Origin: Coenobita brevimanus | Lineage: Eukaryota; Arthropoda; Malacostraca; Decapoda; Coenobitidae | Length of the DNA stretch: 64,000 nt | Direction of reading: 5' to 3' | NCBI GenBank assembly: GCA_032717465.1 | Contig: CM064657.1 | Location: 24,803,319-24,867,318 of the forward strand | In this document: piece by piece, positions 32,246-42,770 of the stretch | Layout: every line of letters starts with the position of its first letter | Numbering within the stretch: position 1 is the stretch's first letter | Made by a program: the position numbers and the translations under genes | Notes under the pieces: generated by a model | Database searches by the model: none | Told to the model about the DNA's origin: nothing | Seen by the model: the letters and a program-made list of their open reading frames with translations, nothing else

Positions 32246-32249
<4 letters not shown>
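29955..32249 (+). mobile_element. Tigger-derived element, CAGGTAAGCCC family, copy 1
   Basis: Ends: CAGGTAAGCCCTTAATTCAC and, inverted, AGGTAAGCCCTTAATTCACG, in TA-rich flanks. The sister copy is at 48,573-50,607. At 30,282 the DNA matches the start of a transposase in the sister (MGPKRSASDACGNTPKR), here reading MGPKCTSSASDACGNTPKR and then broken. It contains a hAT-type insertion (30,818-31,971) absent from the sister. A TG repeat at 30,130-30,154 is shared. Confidence 0.85.
30818..31971. mobile_element. hAT-type non-autonomous element
   Basis: Ends CAGGGTTGCCAGGTG and, inverted, CAGTGTTGCCAGGTCAGTGG. Flanks GGAAGCAG (30,810-30,817) and GGAGGCAG (31,972-31,979) are an 8-base duplication with one change. 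The sister host element at 50,320-50,345 shows the unoccupied site. The 1,154-base body has no coding and holds TG (31,124-31,184), CA (31,734-31,782) and TG (31,851-31,893) repeats, whose frames read Val-Cys or Thr-His and are artefacts. Confidence 0.85.
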
Positions 32250-32283
<34 letters not shown>

Positions 32284-32344
32284 TGATAGATAGATAGGTA
32301 GATAGATAGATAGATATTATATAATATGTATATATATAAATTCA

Positions 32345-32818
32345 TATACATACACTCTCTGTTTATCTATTGCCGGATGTCATGATCCTGTAAGGAATGG
32401 CCATTTGTCTTTGAGTCAGTTGTTTTACAGGGAGGGGCACTTAGCCTCTGCCAACCCATTTGCTGACATGTAGGAAACATGTATGGGTTGGTTGTATGGT
32501 TACCACCCAGCTCTGTAAATGGTTTCCTGGCTTATGGGAAACCATTAGGCTTGTTATTCGGTGTAAAGCCACCAGAAAAGGAAAGAAGAGTAATAAAAAT
32601 TGACAGGAAAGATGGAAGAAATAGGAAGAGAGGATGGCAGACCCAGAAAAAGTATGATATAGTTGAAGGAAGATGTAGGCATCACTACGTCAACTGAATG
32701 GATGATGGTGAGAAATAGGAAGTGAGGAGGACTGACGCAGAAAAATAATTATAAAGGTGAAGGAAAAAGTAGGCAGCACTACATCAAGTGTGTGGATAAT
32801 GGTGGCCACCACCTACCA
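32345..32818 (-). mobile_element. Short chimeric retroposon, copy with internal duplication
   Basis: On the minus strand it runs from a GGTAGGTGGTGGCCACC start to the tail GCCAGGATCATGACATCCGG-like end, worn, next to GATA repeats at 32,281-32,320. About 95 bases near the 5' end (32,615-32,810) are duplicated in tandem. The middle holds AAACCATTTAC/GGTAACCATACAACC blocks shared with the RTE-C leader; the end holds the GGCCATTCCTTACAGGATC block shared with the RTE-B 3' end. Non-coding. Confidence 0.75.
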
Positions 32819-33544
32819 CCATACACACACAGACACACACTTATAAATGAGGAAGTGCCCTTGACTTCTAGTGTGCTAATTTCAATCTCAGGGATTAAAG
32901 CAGATGTACTTTTACCACACTACATTAACTTTAGGTTGATTTTTCCTGAGTTGGCTAATGATCAAAATTGCTACATCTAAATACAAATATGGTTTTATTT
33001 TTTGACTAATGGCTAGCCAGTCAAGATTTTATGAACTTTCAAGTATAAAAGCTCTGTTTAATTTTTTGGGTAATAACCAGTAGCATACACACATTATGCA
33101 TTTCAAATATCATTAATTACCAAGATTTGACTTAGATTTTGAAGCTAAACTATTATGTATTTACTATTTGTCTCATGTTTGATTGGTGTATACATTTAGG
33201 GACGCTCAAAAGTTACGGTATGTGCTTTATGTTTCCTATTATTTGCCACTTGACAAAGATGTTGTTAGCTTTTAAGTATATCTTAACATTTTAAAATATG
33301 AAGGTATAGTACGGTTTTCATTTTATACTTTAAAATAAAAATCCAAATAAACAAGCTAAAGGAATTATGATATTTGAATGTGGTGTAATATAGTAATACA
33401 TATATTTTTTTAAATAGGATGCCAGCATTTTTTCACATTAGCTAAACAAAATTAGAGTTGCAAGTAACTGCCAAATTTAGCAATAAGTCTGTGAAGAGCA
33501 GGAATAATTAAATTGTGTATATTATTTAATTATACACATTATAC
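32819..33544. other. Unassigned AT-rich segment
   Basis: About 725 bases with no accepted gene, terminal repeat or retroelement similarity. It could be older host DNA. Confidence 0.4.
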
Positions 33545-35963
33545 ATTATACATGGCGAGTGATGAGAAGGGTGGGTGGTGAACTGAATGAAAGGAAGGCA
33601 ATGATTGATTATGTGTGTGTGGATGAAAGGATGCGAAGATGTGTAAAGGATGCAAGAGTGTATAGAGGTTGGGGGAGTGGACTTTCTGACCACTACTTGG
33701 TGGTGGCCAGAATTAGGATGCAAGTAAGATGGAGGAATAGAAGAAGGGAAAGACGAGAGGAAGGAGTAGTTGCAAGGAGAGTGGAAAGGTTACAAGAGGA
33801 TGAGAAAAAGGCAGAGTATAAGAGAGAAGTGGAGGAACGATTGGGCAAATATGAATTGGAGCAGATGGGAGACATGGAAGGTGTGTGTAAGATATTTACA
33901 GAAGAAATATGTGCAGCATGTGATGTGGTGTGTGGAAGGAAGAGAAGACGGAGGGGGGTGCAAGGAACAGCGTGGTGGACTGAAGAGGTCAAACAGGCTG
34001 TGGCACAAAAGAAGAAAGCATACAACGAATGGATGAGAAATAGGGGCGTGGAAGAAGTTGAGAGGCGGAAGAGAGAGTTATATGTGGAAAGGAAGAGAGA
34101 GGTGAAAAGATTAGTAAGAGAGAAGAAGAAGAGAGTGGATGAGGAATTTGGAAGGAATTTGAGTGTAAAGTGGAGGGACTGTAAGAAAATGTTCTGGAGA
34201 GAAGTGAAAAGAGTAAGACAGGGTGGAAGTGAAGTTAGCAGGGGAGTGAAAGATAAAAATGGTAGATTACTAGTGGAGAAGGGAGAAAAAGTGAGCAGAT
34301 GGAGAGAACACTTTAAGGAATTGTTGAACGCAGAGGATGGAAGTAATGCGAGTATAAGTGACTGGGGAATGGCTGGGAGAAGGAGGGAGGTGAGAAGACA
34401 GGAAGAAATCAGTAGGATAGAAGTTGTGGACGCAATGAAGAGAGTTAAATCGGGGAAAGCCCCAGGAATTGATGGAGTGTGTGGTGAAATGCTGAAGCAT
34501 GGGGGAGAGATAGTAGTAGAATGGATGTGGAAGATGTGCAGTTTGGCCTGGGAGGAAGGTAGAGTCCCGGAGGATTGGAAGTCAGGTATAATTATTCCCT
34601 TGTACAAAGGAAAAGGGGAAAAAGAAGTGTGTGGTAATCATAGGGGCATTTGTCTTCTTAGTATAATAGGAAAAGTGTATGGTAGGATACTTATAGACAG
34701 AGTTAGAGAAAGAACAGAGAAATTAGTTGGAGAAGAACAGGGAGGCTTTAGGAAGGGAAGAGGTTGTGTAGATCAGATATTCATTCTTAGATCTTTAGTG
34801 GAAAAGTTTCTAGAGAAGGGAAAGAAGTTGTATGCGGCTTTCATGGATTTGGAGAAAGCATATGACAGGGTGGATAGACAAGGATTGTGGAAAGTGTTAA
34901 GAATATATGGAGTAGATGGGAAGTTGTTGAATGTTGTGAAGAGTATGTACGATGGTGCGAAGGCTGCAGTGCGTGTAGATGGTGAACTAAGTGAATTTTT
35001 CTCTTTGAAAGTTGGTTTGAAACAGGGATGTGTCATGTCTCCATGGTTGTTCAATCTGTACATGGATGGGGTAATAAAAGAGGTACAAGGTAGGGTAGTG
35101 GATGTTGGAGTGGCCCTGGTGAGAGAGGATAGTGTTTGGAAACTCCCTGTACTGTTGTTTGCAGATGATACTGTGTTGTTGAGTGAAGACGAAGGGGAGC
35201 TGCAAGGCTTGGTGGATGAGTTTGAGAGAGTGTGTAAGAAACGGAACCTAAAGGTGAATGTAGGGAAGAGTAAAGTGATGGTCTTTGAGAGAGGTGAAGT
35301 TTGTGAATGTACAGCGAGGTTGGATGGTGAGGAATTGGAAAATGTGAGTACGTTTAAGTATTTGGGTAGTGTGATGAGTAAGGATGGAGGTTTGGAGGGT
35401 GAAGTGCTTGAAAGGGTACAGCAGGGAAGAAAGGTTGCTGGTTCCTTGAAAGCAGTGATAAGAAACAGGGAAGTGAGCATGGAAGTGAAAAAGTTACTAC
35501 ATGACAGTATTGTGATACCAACTCTAACGTACGGAAGTGAAGCTTGGACATTGTTGGAAGGACACAAGTCAAGAGTGAGAGCAGTGGAAATGAGTTATTT
35601 AAGAGGAGCCTGTGGAGTCACATGGAGAGACAGGCTGATGAATGAGGATATAAAGGAGCATTGTGGTGTGGATGTGGATGTGATAGGAAGCGTTATGAGG
35701 AACACACTGAGGTGGTTTGGCCATGTGGAGAGGATGGAGGGTGAAAGACTGACGAAGAGAGTGTATGTGAGTGAGGTGGAGGGGGGAAGAGGGAGGGGGA
35801 GGCCGAGGATGAGATGGAGAGATGGGGTGGAGAGGTATATGAGAGAGGGGTGTGTGAGTTGGGAGCAGGGCAGTGAAATGGCGGGGGACAGGGTGACTTG
35901 GAGGCGATTTGTTTGTGGCCACCCCAAACGGGATTGAGGCGTCTGGCAATAGATAGATAGATA
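33545..35963 (+). mobile_element. RTE-like retrotransposon, lineage B, best copy
   Basis: Starts inside the endonuclease at WRVMRRVGGELNERKAM and ends CGTCTGGCAATAGATAGATA. It is 5'-truncated but otherwise unbroken. The left flank is a TTATACAT-type repeat; I could not define a target duplication. Confidence 0.85.
33559..35937 (+). CDS. RTE-B endonuclease end plus complete reverse transcriptase, 792 open codons
   Basis: Residues about 1-55 are the end of the endonuclease (MIDYVCVDERMRRCVKDARV; LSDHYLVVARI, with the SDH motif). Linker: GTAWWTEEVKQAVAQKKKAY. Reverse transcriptase, about residues 290-600: [104 protein letters not shown]. Thumb and C-terminal part: KSKVMVFERGE, FKYLGSVMSKDG, PTLTYGSEAWTL, LRWFGHVERMEGERLTKR, GRGRPRMRWRDGVERYM. 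No lesions are visible, so RTE-B was probably active recently. The front of the endonuclease is missing, so the ATG is only the first in frame. Confidence 0.85.
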   Translation: MMRRVGGELNERKAMIDYVCVDERMRRCVKDARVYRGWGSGLSDHYLVVARIRMQVRWRNRRRERREEGVVARRVERLQEDEKKAEYKREVEERLGKYELEQMGDMEGVCKIFTEEICAACDVVCGRKRRRRGVQGTAWWTEEVKQAVAQKKKAYNEWMRNRGVEEVERRKRELYVERKREVKRLVREKKKRVDEEFGRNLSVKWRDCKKMFWREVKRVRQGGSEVSRGVKDKNGRLLVEKGEKVSRWREHFKELLNAEDGSNASISDWGMAGRRREVRRQEEISRIEVVDAMKRVKSGKAPGIDGVCGEMLKHGGEIVVEWMWKMCSLAWEEGRVPEDWKSGIIIPLYKGKGEKEVCGNHRGICLLSIIGKVYGRILIDRVRERTEKLVGEEQGGFRKGRGCVDQIFILRSLVEKFLEKGKKLYAAFMDLEKAYDRVDRQGLWKVLRIYGVDGKLLNVVKSMYDGAKAAVRVDGELSEFFSLKVGLKQGCVMSPWLFNLYMDGVIKEVQGRVVDVGVALVREDSVWKLPVLLFADDTVLLSEDEGELQGLVDEFERVCKKRNLKVNVGKSKVMVFERGEVCECTARLDGEELENVSTFKYLGSVMSKDGGLEGEVLERVQQGRKVAGSLKAVIRNREVSMEVKKLLHDSIVIPTLTYGSEAWTLLEGHKSRVRAVEMSYLRGACGVTWRDRLMNEDIKEHCGVDVDVIGSVMRNTLRWFGHVERMEGERLTKRVYVSEVEGGRGRGRPRMRWRDGVERYMREGCVSWEQGSEMAGDRVTWRRFVCGHPKRD

Positions 35964-36107
35964 CTGAAAATTAATAGAAAAAATGAAAAGAAACTTAATT
36001 TCTGTTCACAGCTCTTGTAGCATTGAAGGTGAACATTAAGTCGAAGTCATTTCATTGATGGAACACCGCCAGTGTAATTCACTGGGTCGGTCAGGATCAC
36101 TTGATGG

Positions 36108-36297
36108 TCATGAGCATGGAAGTGAAAAAGTTACTAAATGACAGTATTGTGATACCAACTCTAACGTACGGAAGTGAAGCTTGGACATTGTTGGAAGGAC
36201 ACAAGTCAAGAGTGAGAGCAGTGGAAATGAGTTATTTAAGAGGAGCCTGTGGAGTCACGTGGAGAGACAGGCTGATGAATGAGGATATAAAGGAGCG
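36108..36297 (+). mobile_element. RTE-B internal fragment without 3' end
   Basis: 190 bases nearly identical to 35,477-35,660 (SMEVKKLLNDSIVIPTLTYG through MNEDIKER). Both ends are cut and there is no tail, so it did not arise by ordinary target-primed reverse transcription of this piece; a repair patch or later deletion is more likely. Confidence 0.85.
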
Positions 36298-36571
36298 TGT
36301 GTGTACCATCTGACTCGCAAGTTTGTACATGCCTCCATGACATAACTGTCTAGGTATTTGTTTCAAGTTTCTTTCTGACCACCGTGGTAAGTATACTGTA
36401 ATGTGTTCTAATTATTCCGTATGTTTTTTCAGGCATTTTACTGTTTACAAGTCAGTAGAATGTGGGATACGACCATATCTTTGAAAAATAATTATTTCCT
36501 TACTTCACGCCTAAAATGGTGGAACAATAATAGCTAGTGTCTAGGGTCATTGGGTAAAACAAACATTCATA
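36298..36571. other. Unassigned segment
   Basis: Nothing recognisable between the RTE-B fragment and the Tigger element. Confidence 0.4.
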
Positions 36572-38450
36572 TACAGTGGGGTCACATAGTGCGCAAGAGA
36601 TTGGGTGGTGCACGAGCTCGCGCACTTGGAATTCGCGTACTAGGAATACATAATCTAATGAGAATAATTACATATGGGCGGTACCCCCTCATACCTGGAC
36701 ATTTTTTGGACCTTAGAGACATAATAAAGGTCATATGTTTTAGGCATTGTACTAAAGCTGTAGCTGCAACAACAGAAATTTGGGTAGTCACCTTAACAAC
36801 AGTAGACAACAGGCCTGATGACCTTAAATAACAGGGGTTCCGAGGCGCGGCAACACTTACAGCGCCGCACTCCCCACCGCACCTCCCACCACACCAACAC
36901 TTCCCTCCACAGACTCCTCTTGATCACCTTCCCCAGGAGCATCCAAGTCACTCATTTCGGCCATAAACCCTTCGAAGTCCAATGCTGACACTTCTGACAT
37001 TGCATCCTCTTCATCCTCAACAGGATCAGGAGCAGACGATGTCGATGGTTCTGCTATTTCACCAACGTGAGCCCGCTGTGTGTAGCTTGTTATGAGCGTC
37101 TGTCTTCTCCTGTTTATTTCTTCCCTGTGCCTGTCTGTGTAGAAACGGAAGAGTTTGTCGATACCACCCAGAAGTTCCTCCGTTCTTAGGTTGCTCACTT
37201 CCTGTGCCTTCACCTCTTCCTTGAGCTTATCCACGGGAGCAAGGATCTTGCTAATGTTTGACATACACAGCTCAGTCCTGCCTTCCATCACACTAGGCTG
37301 CTCAACTTGACTCTGTCTGGCGTCGGGTTCTGCATCAGCCTCGTCTGTCTGTTGCAACACTTCCTCGGGAGGCTGTTCCTGAGTAGCAGTGTGCACTTCT
37401 TGTATGTCCGTCAATATAACATCCTCGAAACCTGGTACAGCTTGTGCTGTTGTCAAGGTTGCTGCCTCAGCATCAGCCAGTGGTTGAATGGCCGTCTCCT
37501 GGGTGATGCACAGGTGAGGCACAAGCATTCGCCACGCATGGTTCACCGTTGCAGGGGTAATCTGGTGCCAGGCTTGAAGGAGAAATTCTTCTTGTAGGGC
37601 ATGAAGCTCCTCTTGTGTGTCAGTCTTCCTGCGTAGGTAGTCGTACACTTCTTTATGGTAGAAATGCTTCACTGTGGCGATTAGTTCTTGATCGAGTGGC
37701 TGCATTAGTGACGTTGTGCGGGGCGGCAGAAACTCAACACGACAATCCTTGTGAAGATCTTCCAGGTATGGAGGGTGACTTGGTGCGTTATCAAGCACAA
37801 GGAGCATCTTAAATGGAATGCCCAGTTCCCGACACTTGGCTCTCGCATCAGGGACACACCGCCTCGTTAACCAGTCTGCCATAATGTTCCCGGTCATCCA
37901 ACCATTTACGGACTTATACCAATACATGCCACTTGCATCCATGTTCGTGAGGTTTTTGTAGCACCTTGGATGTGAAGCTGTGTATACAACAACTGGCCTC
38001 ATCTTATGGTTCCCAGACAAGTTTACAGCGAACATTAACGTCATCTTACACTTCTGGAGCTTGCGACCAGGGGCTTGTTTCTGTCTTTTAGCAATGTAAG
38101 TTGATTTTGGCATGGCCTTGTAATATAAGGACGTTTCATCAATGTTGTAGATCTGGTCCTTGGTGTACTGTCCCTCTTCAATAATCGTTTTAAATATTGC
38201 AGGATAGTCTCTCGCGGCCAGCTCATCGGCAGAGGCACGTTCACCAGACAATTTCACATAACGGAGTTCCTTGCGCTTGAGAAAACGGTCCAGCCATCCA
38301 ACCGATGCCCTGAATGGTATTTCCACTTTTAACCTTCGAGATGCAGCCTTTTAAAAGAGCTGGGCTTGGTTCCGAATAAATCTTCCATTGAGTGGAACAC
38401 CTTCCTTTTCTTTCCGAATTATGAAGGTGGCAAGATAGCGCTCCATTAAC

Positions 38451-40534
38451 CCCTTAACCGCAGGGCGTCACTTTCGTGACGCTTGGGAGCAAGGGATCAT
38501 ACCGCGGGGCGCCACTTTTGTGATTCTGTGTTATTTTGAATTCACCCGGGCTTTCAAGTGGTGGCTTGTATCATTTATCAGTACTGCCAATGTCCAACAC
38601 TAGTCAGCACTCCCAATCTCATCTGTACTCCCATCCATTGTTGACAATTTTGCCATTTCTCCCCGTTCTTGACTCCCCTCCTTACCCCCCCTCCATTACC
38701 CTATCCTCTCGCCTGCCCGGCTGTGCTATGCTAAGTAAATCTTCCCCTGAATTTTCCACTGACTTCATCCATTAAAATAAGCCCTATGCCCTATTCTTAT
38801 ACCAAATAATATATACAAGAAAGAAATAAGGTAAGTGAGAGTGCCATACACCTAGAATTGGCTAATTATCACCTGACAACGCCTCACATGCACTCGTTCG
38901 CTAATTTTCGCTGTTTATTTCCCCTTGAAATATGCTGTATCATCTATTTTCTTAATAAAAATATATATAAGAAAGGAAGAGAGAAGCCTAAGTGATATTT
39001 ACATTCACCTGGAACAACCTAATTATTGCAGTCCACCACACTGTATTCTACGCTAAGTAAATCTTCCCTGGAATTTTCCACTGATTTCATCCATTGAAAT
39101 AAGCCCTATGCCCAATTCTTATACCAAATAATATATACAAAAAAGAAATAAGGTAAGTGATAGTGCCATACACCTGTTGGCTAATTATCACCTGACAACA
39201 CCTCACGTGGACTCGTTCGCTAATTTTCGCTGTTTATTTCCCCTTGAAATATGCCGTATAATCTATTTTCGTAATAAATATACATATAAGGAGGGAAGGG
39301 AGAAGCCTAAATGATATTTACATTCACCTGGAACTACTTAATTTATAATGTATTGTCTAGATTTCCTGCCAATCATTTCACTGCTATATATTAGCTGCTG
39401 TCAAGAGGCTGACGTTGGCAGTCATGCATTTCCCTAGGTAGGCCACCACCCCGGCCCACCCTTATCAGTTCACTCTCATCTTCCAATGTGAAGGTACGTC
39501 TGTTTGCTCCTGCTAACTTCAGTCACTTTTCACCCCCATGCAAAGGGCCCTGTGACCTTTACCCCCTACTAAACCTCGTGTGGAAAGAGGTAAAGGGCTG
39601 ACAATTGATAAAAGAGTGACTACGATCTTTCTATTGAATAAAACAGTGCAAGTGGAATTGTAAATAATGTGTAAACAGCAAGTGAAAGTAATGAATGTAA
39701 ATATACGTGAACAGTGGAAAATAGTTTTATAAGTTACTTCAAGTGACAGTGCATAACACAGTGTAAATAAAATAGAAATGTAAATAACGTAAATAAAATA
39801 GACAACGTAAATAGAAATGTAAATGAGTAGTATTATAAGAATATGAGTATTTACCCTTGGAGTAATGAAAGTGAAAGTTTCACTCTAGCATGTATGAATA
39901 CTATGAGTTATGAGAGTGAAGGTGAAAGTGACATTCACTCTCAATGCTAGTATACAGGACGAGAAAGTGAATGCTACGTATTTTACTGAAAGAAATTGAA
40001 TCCCTACAGTGACAATAAACTAATACTACTGAAGGAAACTTATGGATAAAGACTGTAGATATATATAAGTGTTATATAGTAATAGAAATGTAAAATGTGA
40101 GGGGTTTTATGAATAATAAATGACAGAATACCAACAGCAAACTAGTGCAAGTGGGAAGGTCATACGTGCTCGTAATTTTCATTGTTTTCACATTGTGTTT
40201 TTTTTTTTGAGTATGGATCCCAAACTACTTGGTAATCATAGAGTAGTGTTTATAGTGTTAATATGTGGCTGTGGTAATCATATTACGGGTTGTCGGGAAG
40301 TGTAAAGTGGAGACTTCGTTACCCAACTTCAGAGGTCTCCACAAGTCCTACGGTAATCGACGAAGGCTCAACAAACATCCCAGAAAGCTGAAGGTATGTG
40401 CCATATGCATATGTAATTTTAATATTCTAGGACTAATAACTGATTTTTGGCAAATATTTTATGAGAGTCTGTCGGAACCCGAATAACCCCGCAGGACACG
40501 CAAAACATTGGGAAACATGCCCGCGGTGTAAGGG
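38451..40534. mobile_element. TTAA-target (piggyBac-like) non-autonomous element
   Basis: It is flanked by TTAA at 38,447-38,450 and 40,535-40,538. Ends CCCCTTAACCGCAGGGCGTC and, inverted, CCCTTACACCGCGGGCATG are similar. A small palindrome, GCGTCACTTTCGTGACGC, follows the left end. The body has no accepted coding frame and contains a 320-base tandem duplication. The inserted position, inside a transposase gene with frame kept, shows the exact borders. Confidence 0.85.
38722..39360. repeat. Tandem duplication of about 320 bases
   Basis: Two neighbouring units (about 38,722-39,045 and 39,046-39,360) share GCTAAGTAAATCTTCCC, CAAATAATATATACAA, CTCGTTCGCTAATTTTCGC and TATTTACATTCACCTGG in the same order, with about one change in fifteen. 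Both lie inside the TTAA element. Confidence 0.88.
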
Positions 40535-41151
40535 TTAATATCATAGCACGATTTCCCACCCGCAAATGTCTGTCTAGGTCAGAGGCACCGTACGTCTTCA
40601 CTCCAGCCTTTATGGCTTCACGGTTCTTCCACACAGTTCTCACTGTAGATTCAGCCAGTCCCAGGGTTCTCCCGATAGCCGTGTTTCCTTTACCTTCCTC
40701 CTTCATCTTAATTATCTTTAACTTGGTGGTGTGCGTCAGAAGTTTCTTTACTCTTGGGGTTGGAGCCATGGTGCAGCAAAGTACAGGCAGCACAAAAAAC
40801 ACCACACGTTGTACACGACAGGTTAGCTGTATAGTGCGGATCCGCACAGTGCACGAGCCGGGACTGTTATGGCGCGCCCGCTCCCTTGTACCTCAAGCTG
40901 CGCAGTAGAATGCCCAGGAATTTCTGCGCATCAACATGACGACACGTGACGCGCTCCGTGAGGGGTGGTCACGCACTAGTAGAAAATGGCATTTTTGAGC
41001 CACTCCTTGCCTCTGCTTCGTGTTCTGTGCGGTAAACTTGCGCATTAAAGGGTTTTTGGTTATGATTTTTGGTCACTCGTGCACAAGGCGAATCGCGCAC
41101 TGCGGTGACGTGCACTGTGCGACCCCACTGTATTTTCCATCTTCTATACGA

Positions 41152-41782
41152 ATAATTGGAAAATGTGAGTACGTTTAAGTACTTGGGTAGTGCGATGAGT
41201 AAGGATGGAGGGTTGGAGGGTGAAGTGCTTGAAAGGGTACAGCAGGGAAGAAAGGTTGCTGGTTCTTTGAAAGCAGTAATAAGAAACAGGGAAGTGAGCA
41301 TGGAAGTGAAAAAGTTACTACATGACAGTATTGTGATACCAACTCTAACATATGGAAGTGAAGCTTGGACATTGTTGGAAGGACACAAGTCAAGAGTGAG
41401 AGCAGTGGAAATGAGTTATTTAAGAGGAGCCTGTGGAGTCACGTGGAGAGACAGGCTGACGAATGAGGATATAAAGGAGCGTTGTGGTGTGGATGTGGAT
41501 GTGATAGGAAGCATTATGAGGAACACACTGAGGTGGTTTGGCCATGTGGAGAGGATGGAGGGTGAAAGACTGACGAAGAGAGTGTATGTGAGTGAGGTGG
41601 AGGGGGGAAGAGGGAGGGGGAGGCCGAGGATGAGATGGAGGGATCGGGTGGAGAGGTATATGAGAGAGGGGTGTGTGAGTTGGGAGCAGGGCAGTGAAAT
41701 GGCGGGGGACAGGGCGACTTGGAGGCGATTTGTTTGTGGCCACCCCAAACGGGATTGAGGCGTCTGGCAATAGATAGATAGA
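41152..41782 (+). mobile_element. RTE-B 3' fragment with target-site duplication
   Basis: Only the end of the element: NVSTFKYLGSAMSKDG through GRGRPRMRWRDRV to a stop at 41,758, then the 3' UTR and TAGATAGATA tail. CTATACGA lies on both sides (41,144-41,151 and 41,783-41,790). The 3'-terminal frame is open. A typical 5'-truncated insertion. Confidence 0.88.
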
Positions 41783-41790
41783 CTATACGA

Positions 41791-41879
41791 CCGATTCCAA
41801 TACAATTCCGATTATCAGATAATTTTCCCTCGTTGATACCGATACTGATATTAATCGGCCTTTGCTTGCCGATTTACAG
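41791..41879. other. Possible hAT-type MITE end
   Basis: CCGATT and ATCGG motifs repeat in both orientations around GATACCGATACTGATATT. The composition recalls some hAT-type MITEs, but only one end is visible and the family is uncertain. Confidence 0.3.
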
Positions 41880-42500
41880 CACTAATAACATGTCTCCCAA
41901 ATAACAAAACTCTTCCACACACTCAAGAGACTCACCAGCAAGTTCAATCCTTTCACGCTTGACAATCTCCACCTGCTCTCCCCAACACACCGCACACATG
42001 AAATCAGCACTGTCTTGCAGTCTACCTCTAATACCACTACATCGTTTATGCACCCACTTGTCGCAGACACTGCACCAGATGGAATTCCTTCCCATGCCTG
42101 TGTGGGAAACTGCACATGGCCACTCTCTTTCTTCTGTGACAATACCGCCACCAGCCCTAGATACCATCACTTATGTTTTATCAGCATTTACTCCTAAGCC
42201 CTTGTGCCCCATACCATCTCTCCACTTCCTAAATCTTTCCTCTGCCTCCCTTTCATTCTCTGCAATCAACACCAAATCATCAGCATGCATCTTCCACAGG
42301 AGTCCATTTCTGAAATCACCTGAGAGGGCTTCAGGTACCATGACAAACAACAAGGGGCCCAAAACTGACCCTTGGTGCACACCAACTTTCACGGAAAACT
42401 CATCGCTCAAATCTCCAGTCACCCATACGTGGGTGCGAGCACTCACATACATGGCCATAACCATCCTAACCAGCCACTTCTCGATCCCAAGCTTTCACAT
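41880..42500 (-). pseudogene. Non-LTR reverse transcriptase fragment with a zinc-finger-like insert
   Basis: The minus strand shows VKVGVHQGSVLGPLLF, MHADDLVLIAE (HADD instead of YADD), NADKT, a stop, then VMVSR and a Cys/His cluster: WPCAV, IWCSVCDKWVHKRCSGI and FMCAVC, then CYLGDML. The Cys/His pattern looks like a PHD- or RING-type zinc site placed between the catalytic palm and the thumb. Such inserts occur in some invertebrate LINE families. Stop after NADKT and missing 5' and 3' parts make it dead. It is a different family from RTE-A to D and interrupts the Gypsy relic. Confidence 0.7.
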
Positions 42501-42529
42501 CGTTCACTTCACCACGTCCCAGTGATATC

Positions 42530-42770
42530 CTGTTCCGACATATCTCGTACTGTCTTATCTATTTTGTGTTTCACACTGTGTGGTAGTCTATATGGTGGGA
42601 CGTAAACTGGTTGAGTATTGGGAACTAATTCTATCTGATGTTTAACTAAATCTGTCATCCCCATAGGTTTGCCAGGGAAGGCCACAACATCTCAATAGGT
42701 CTTCAGAAAATTGGCTAATTGCTTATTATTTTTGGGATAATCACCTGAATGTACAGTCGCTTTCAGGAGA
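42530..42770 (-). pseudogene. Ty3/Gypsy Pol fragment: start of reverse transcriptase
   Basis: The minus strand reads AFPGKPMGMTDLVKH, QIELVPNTQPVYVPPYRLP and KIDKTVRDMSEQDI, the typical entry into a Gypsy reverse transcriptase (TDLVxHxI, PxRxxPYRxP, VxxMLxxGI). It stops at the LINE fragment on the left. A TGA precedes the segment. Only a stub of the enzyme remains. Confidence 0.75.

Larger units (their letters stand above)
36857..40769 (-). pseudogene. Tigger transposase, split by an insertion and one stop
   Basis: The N-terminal part (40,769 to 40,535) starts MAPTPRVKKLLTHTTKLKII and has a CENP-B/Psq helix-turn-helix (NTAIGRTLGLAESTVRTVWK). The second DNA-binding helix and catalytic domain lie at 38,446-36,857: ASVGWLDRFLKRKEL, YNIDETSLYYKAM (first Asp), LLVLDNAPSHPPY (second), TSLMQPLDQELIATVKHFY (third), then an acidic C-terminal stretch ending near AAL. 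The insertion has TTAA on both sides and its clean removal would keep the frame. A TAA stop near 38,354 after NQAQLF is a second lesion. The catalytic domain itself is open for 489 codons. Confidence 0.88.
36574..41130 (-). mobile_element. Tigger DNA transposon, nearly complete, split by a TTAA element
   Basis: Terminal repeats are CAGTGGGGTCACATAGTGCG and, inverted, CAGTGGGGTCGCACAGTGCA, with TA at 36,572-36,573 and 41,131-41,132. Without the 2,084-base insertion (38,451-40,534) its length is about 2.47 kb, the usual size for an autonomous Tigger. It carries one transposase gene on the minus strand. A deleted relative is at 24,781-25,787. Confidence 0.9.
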
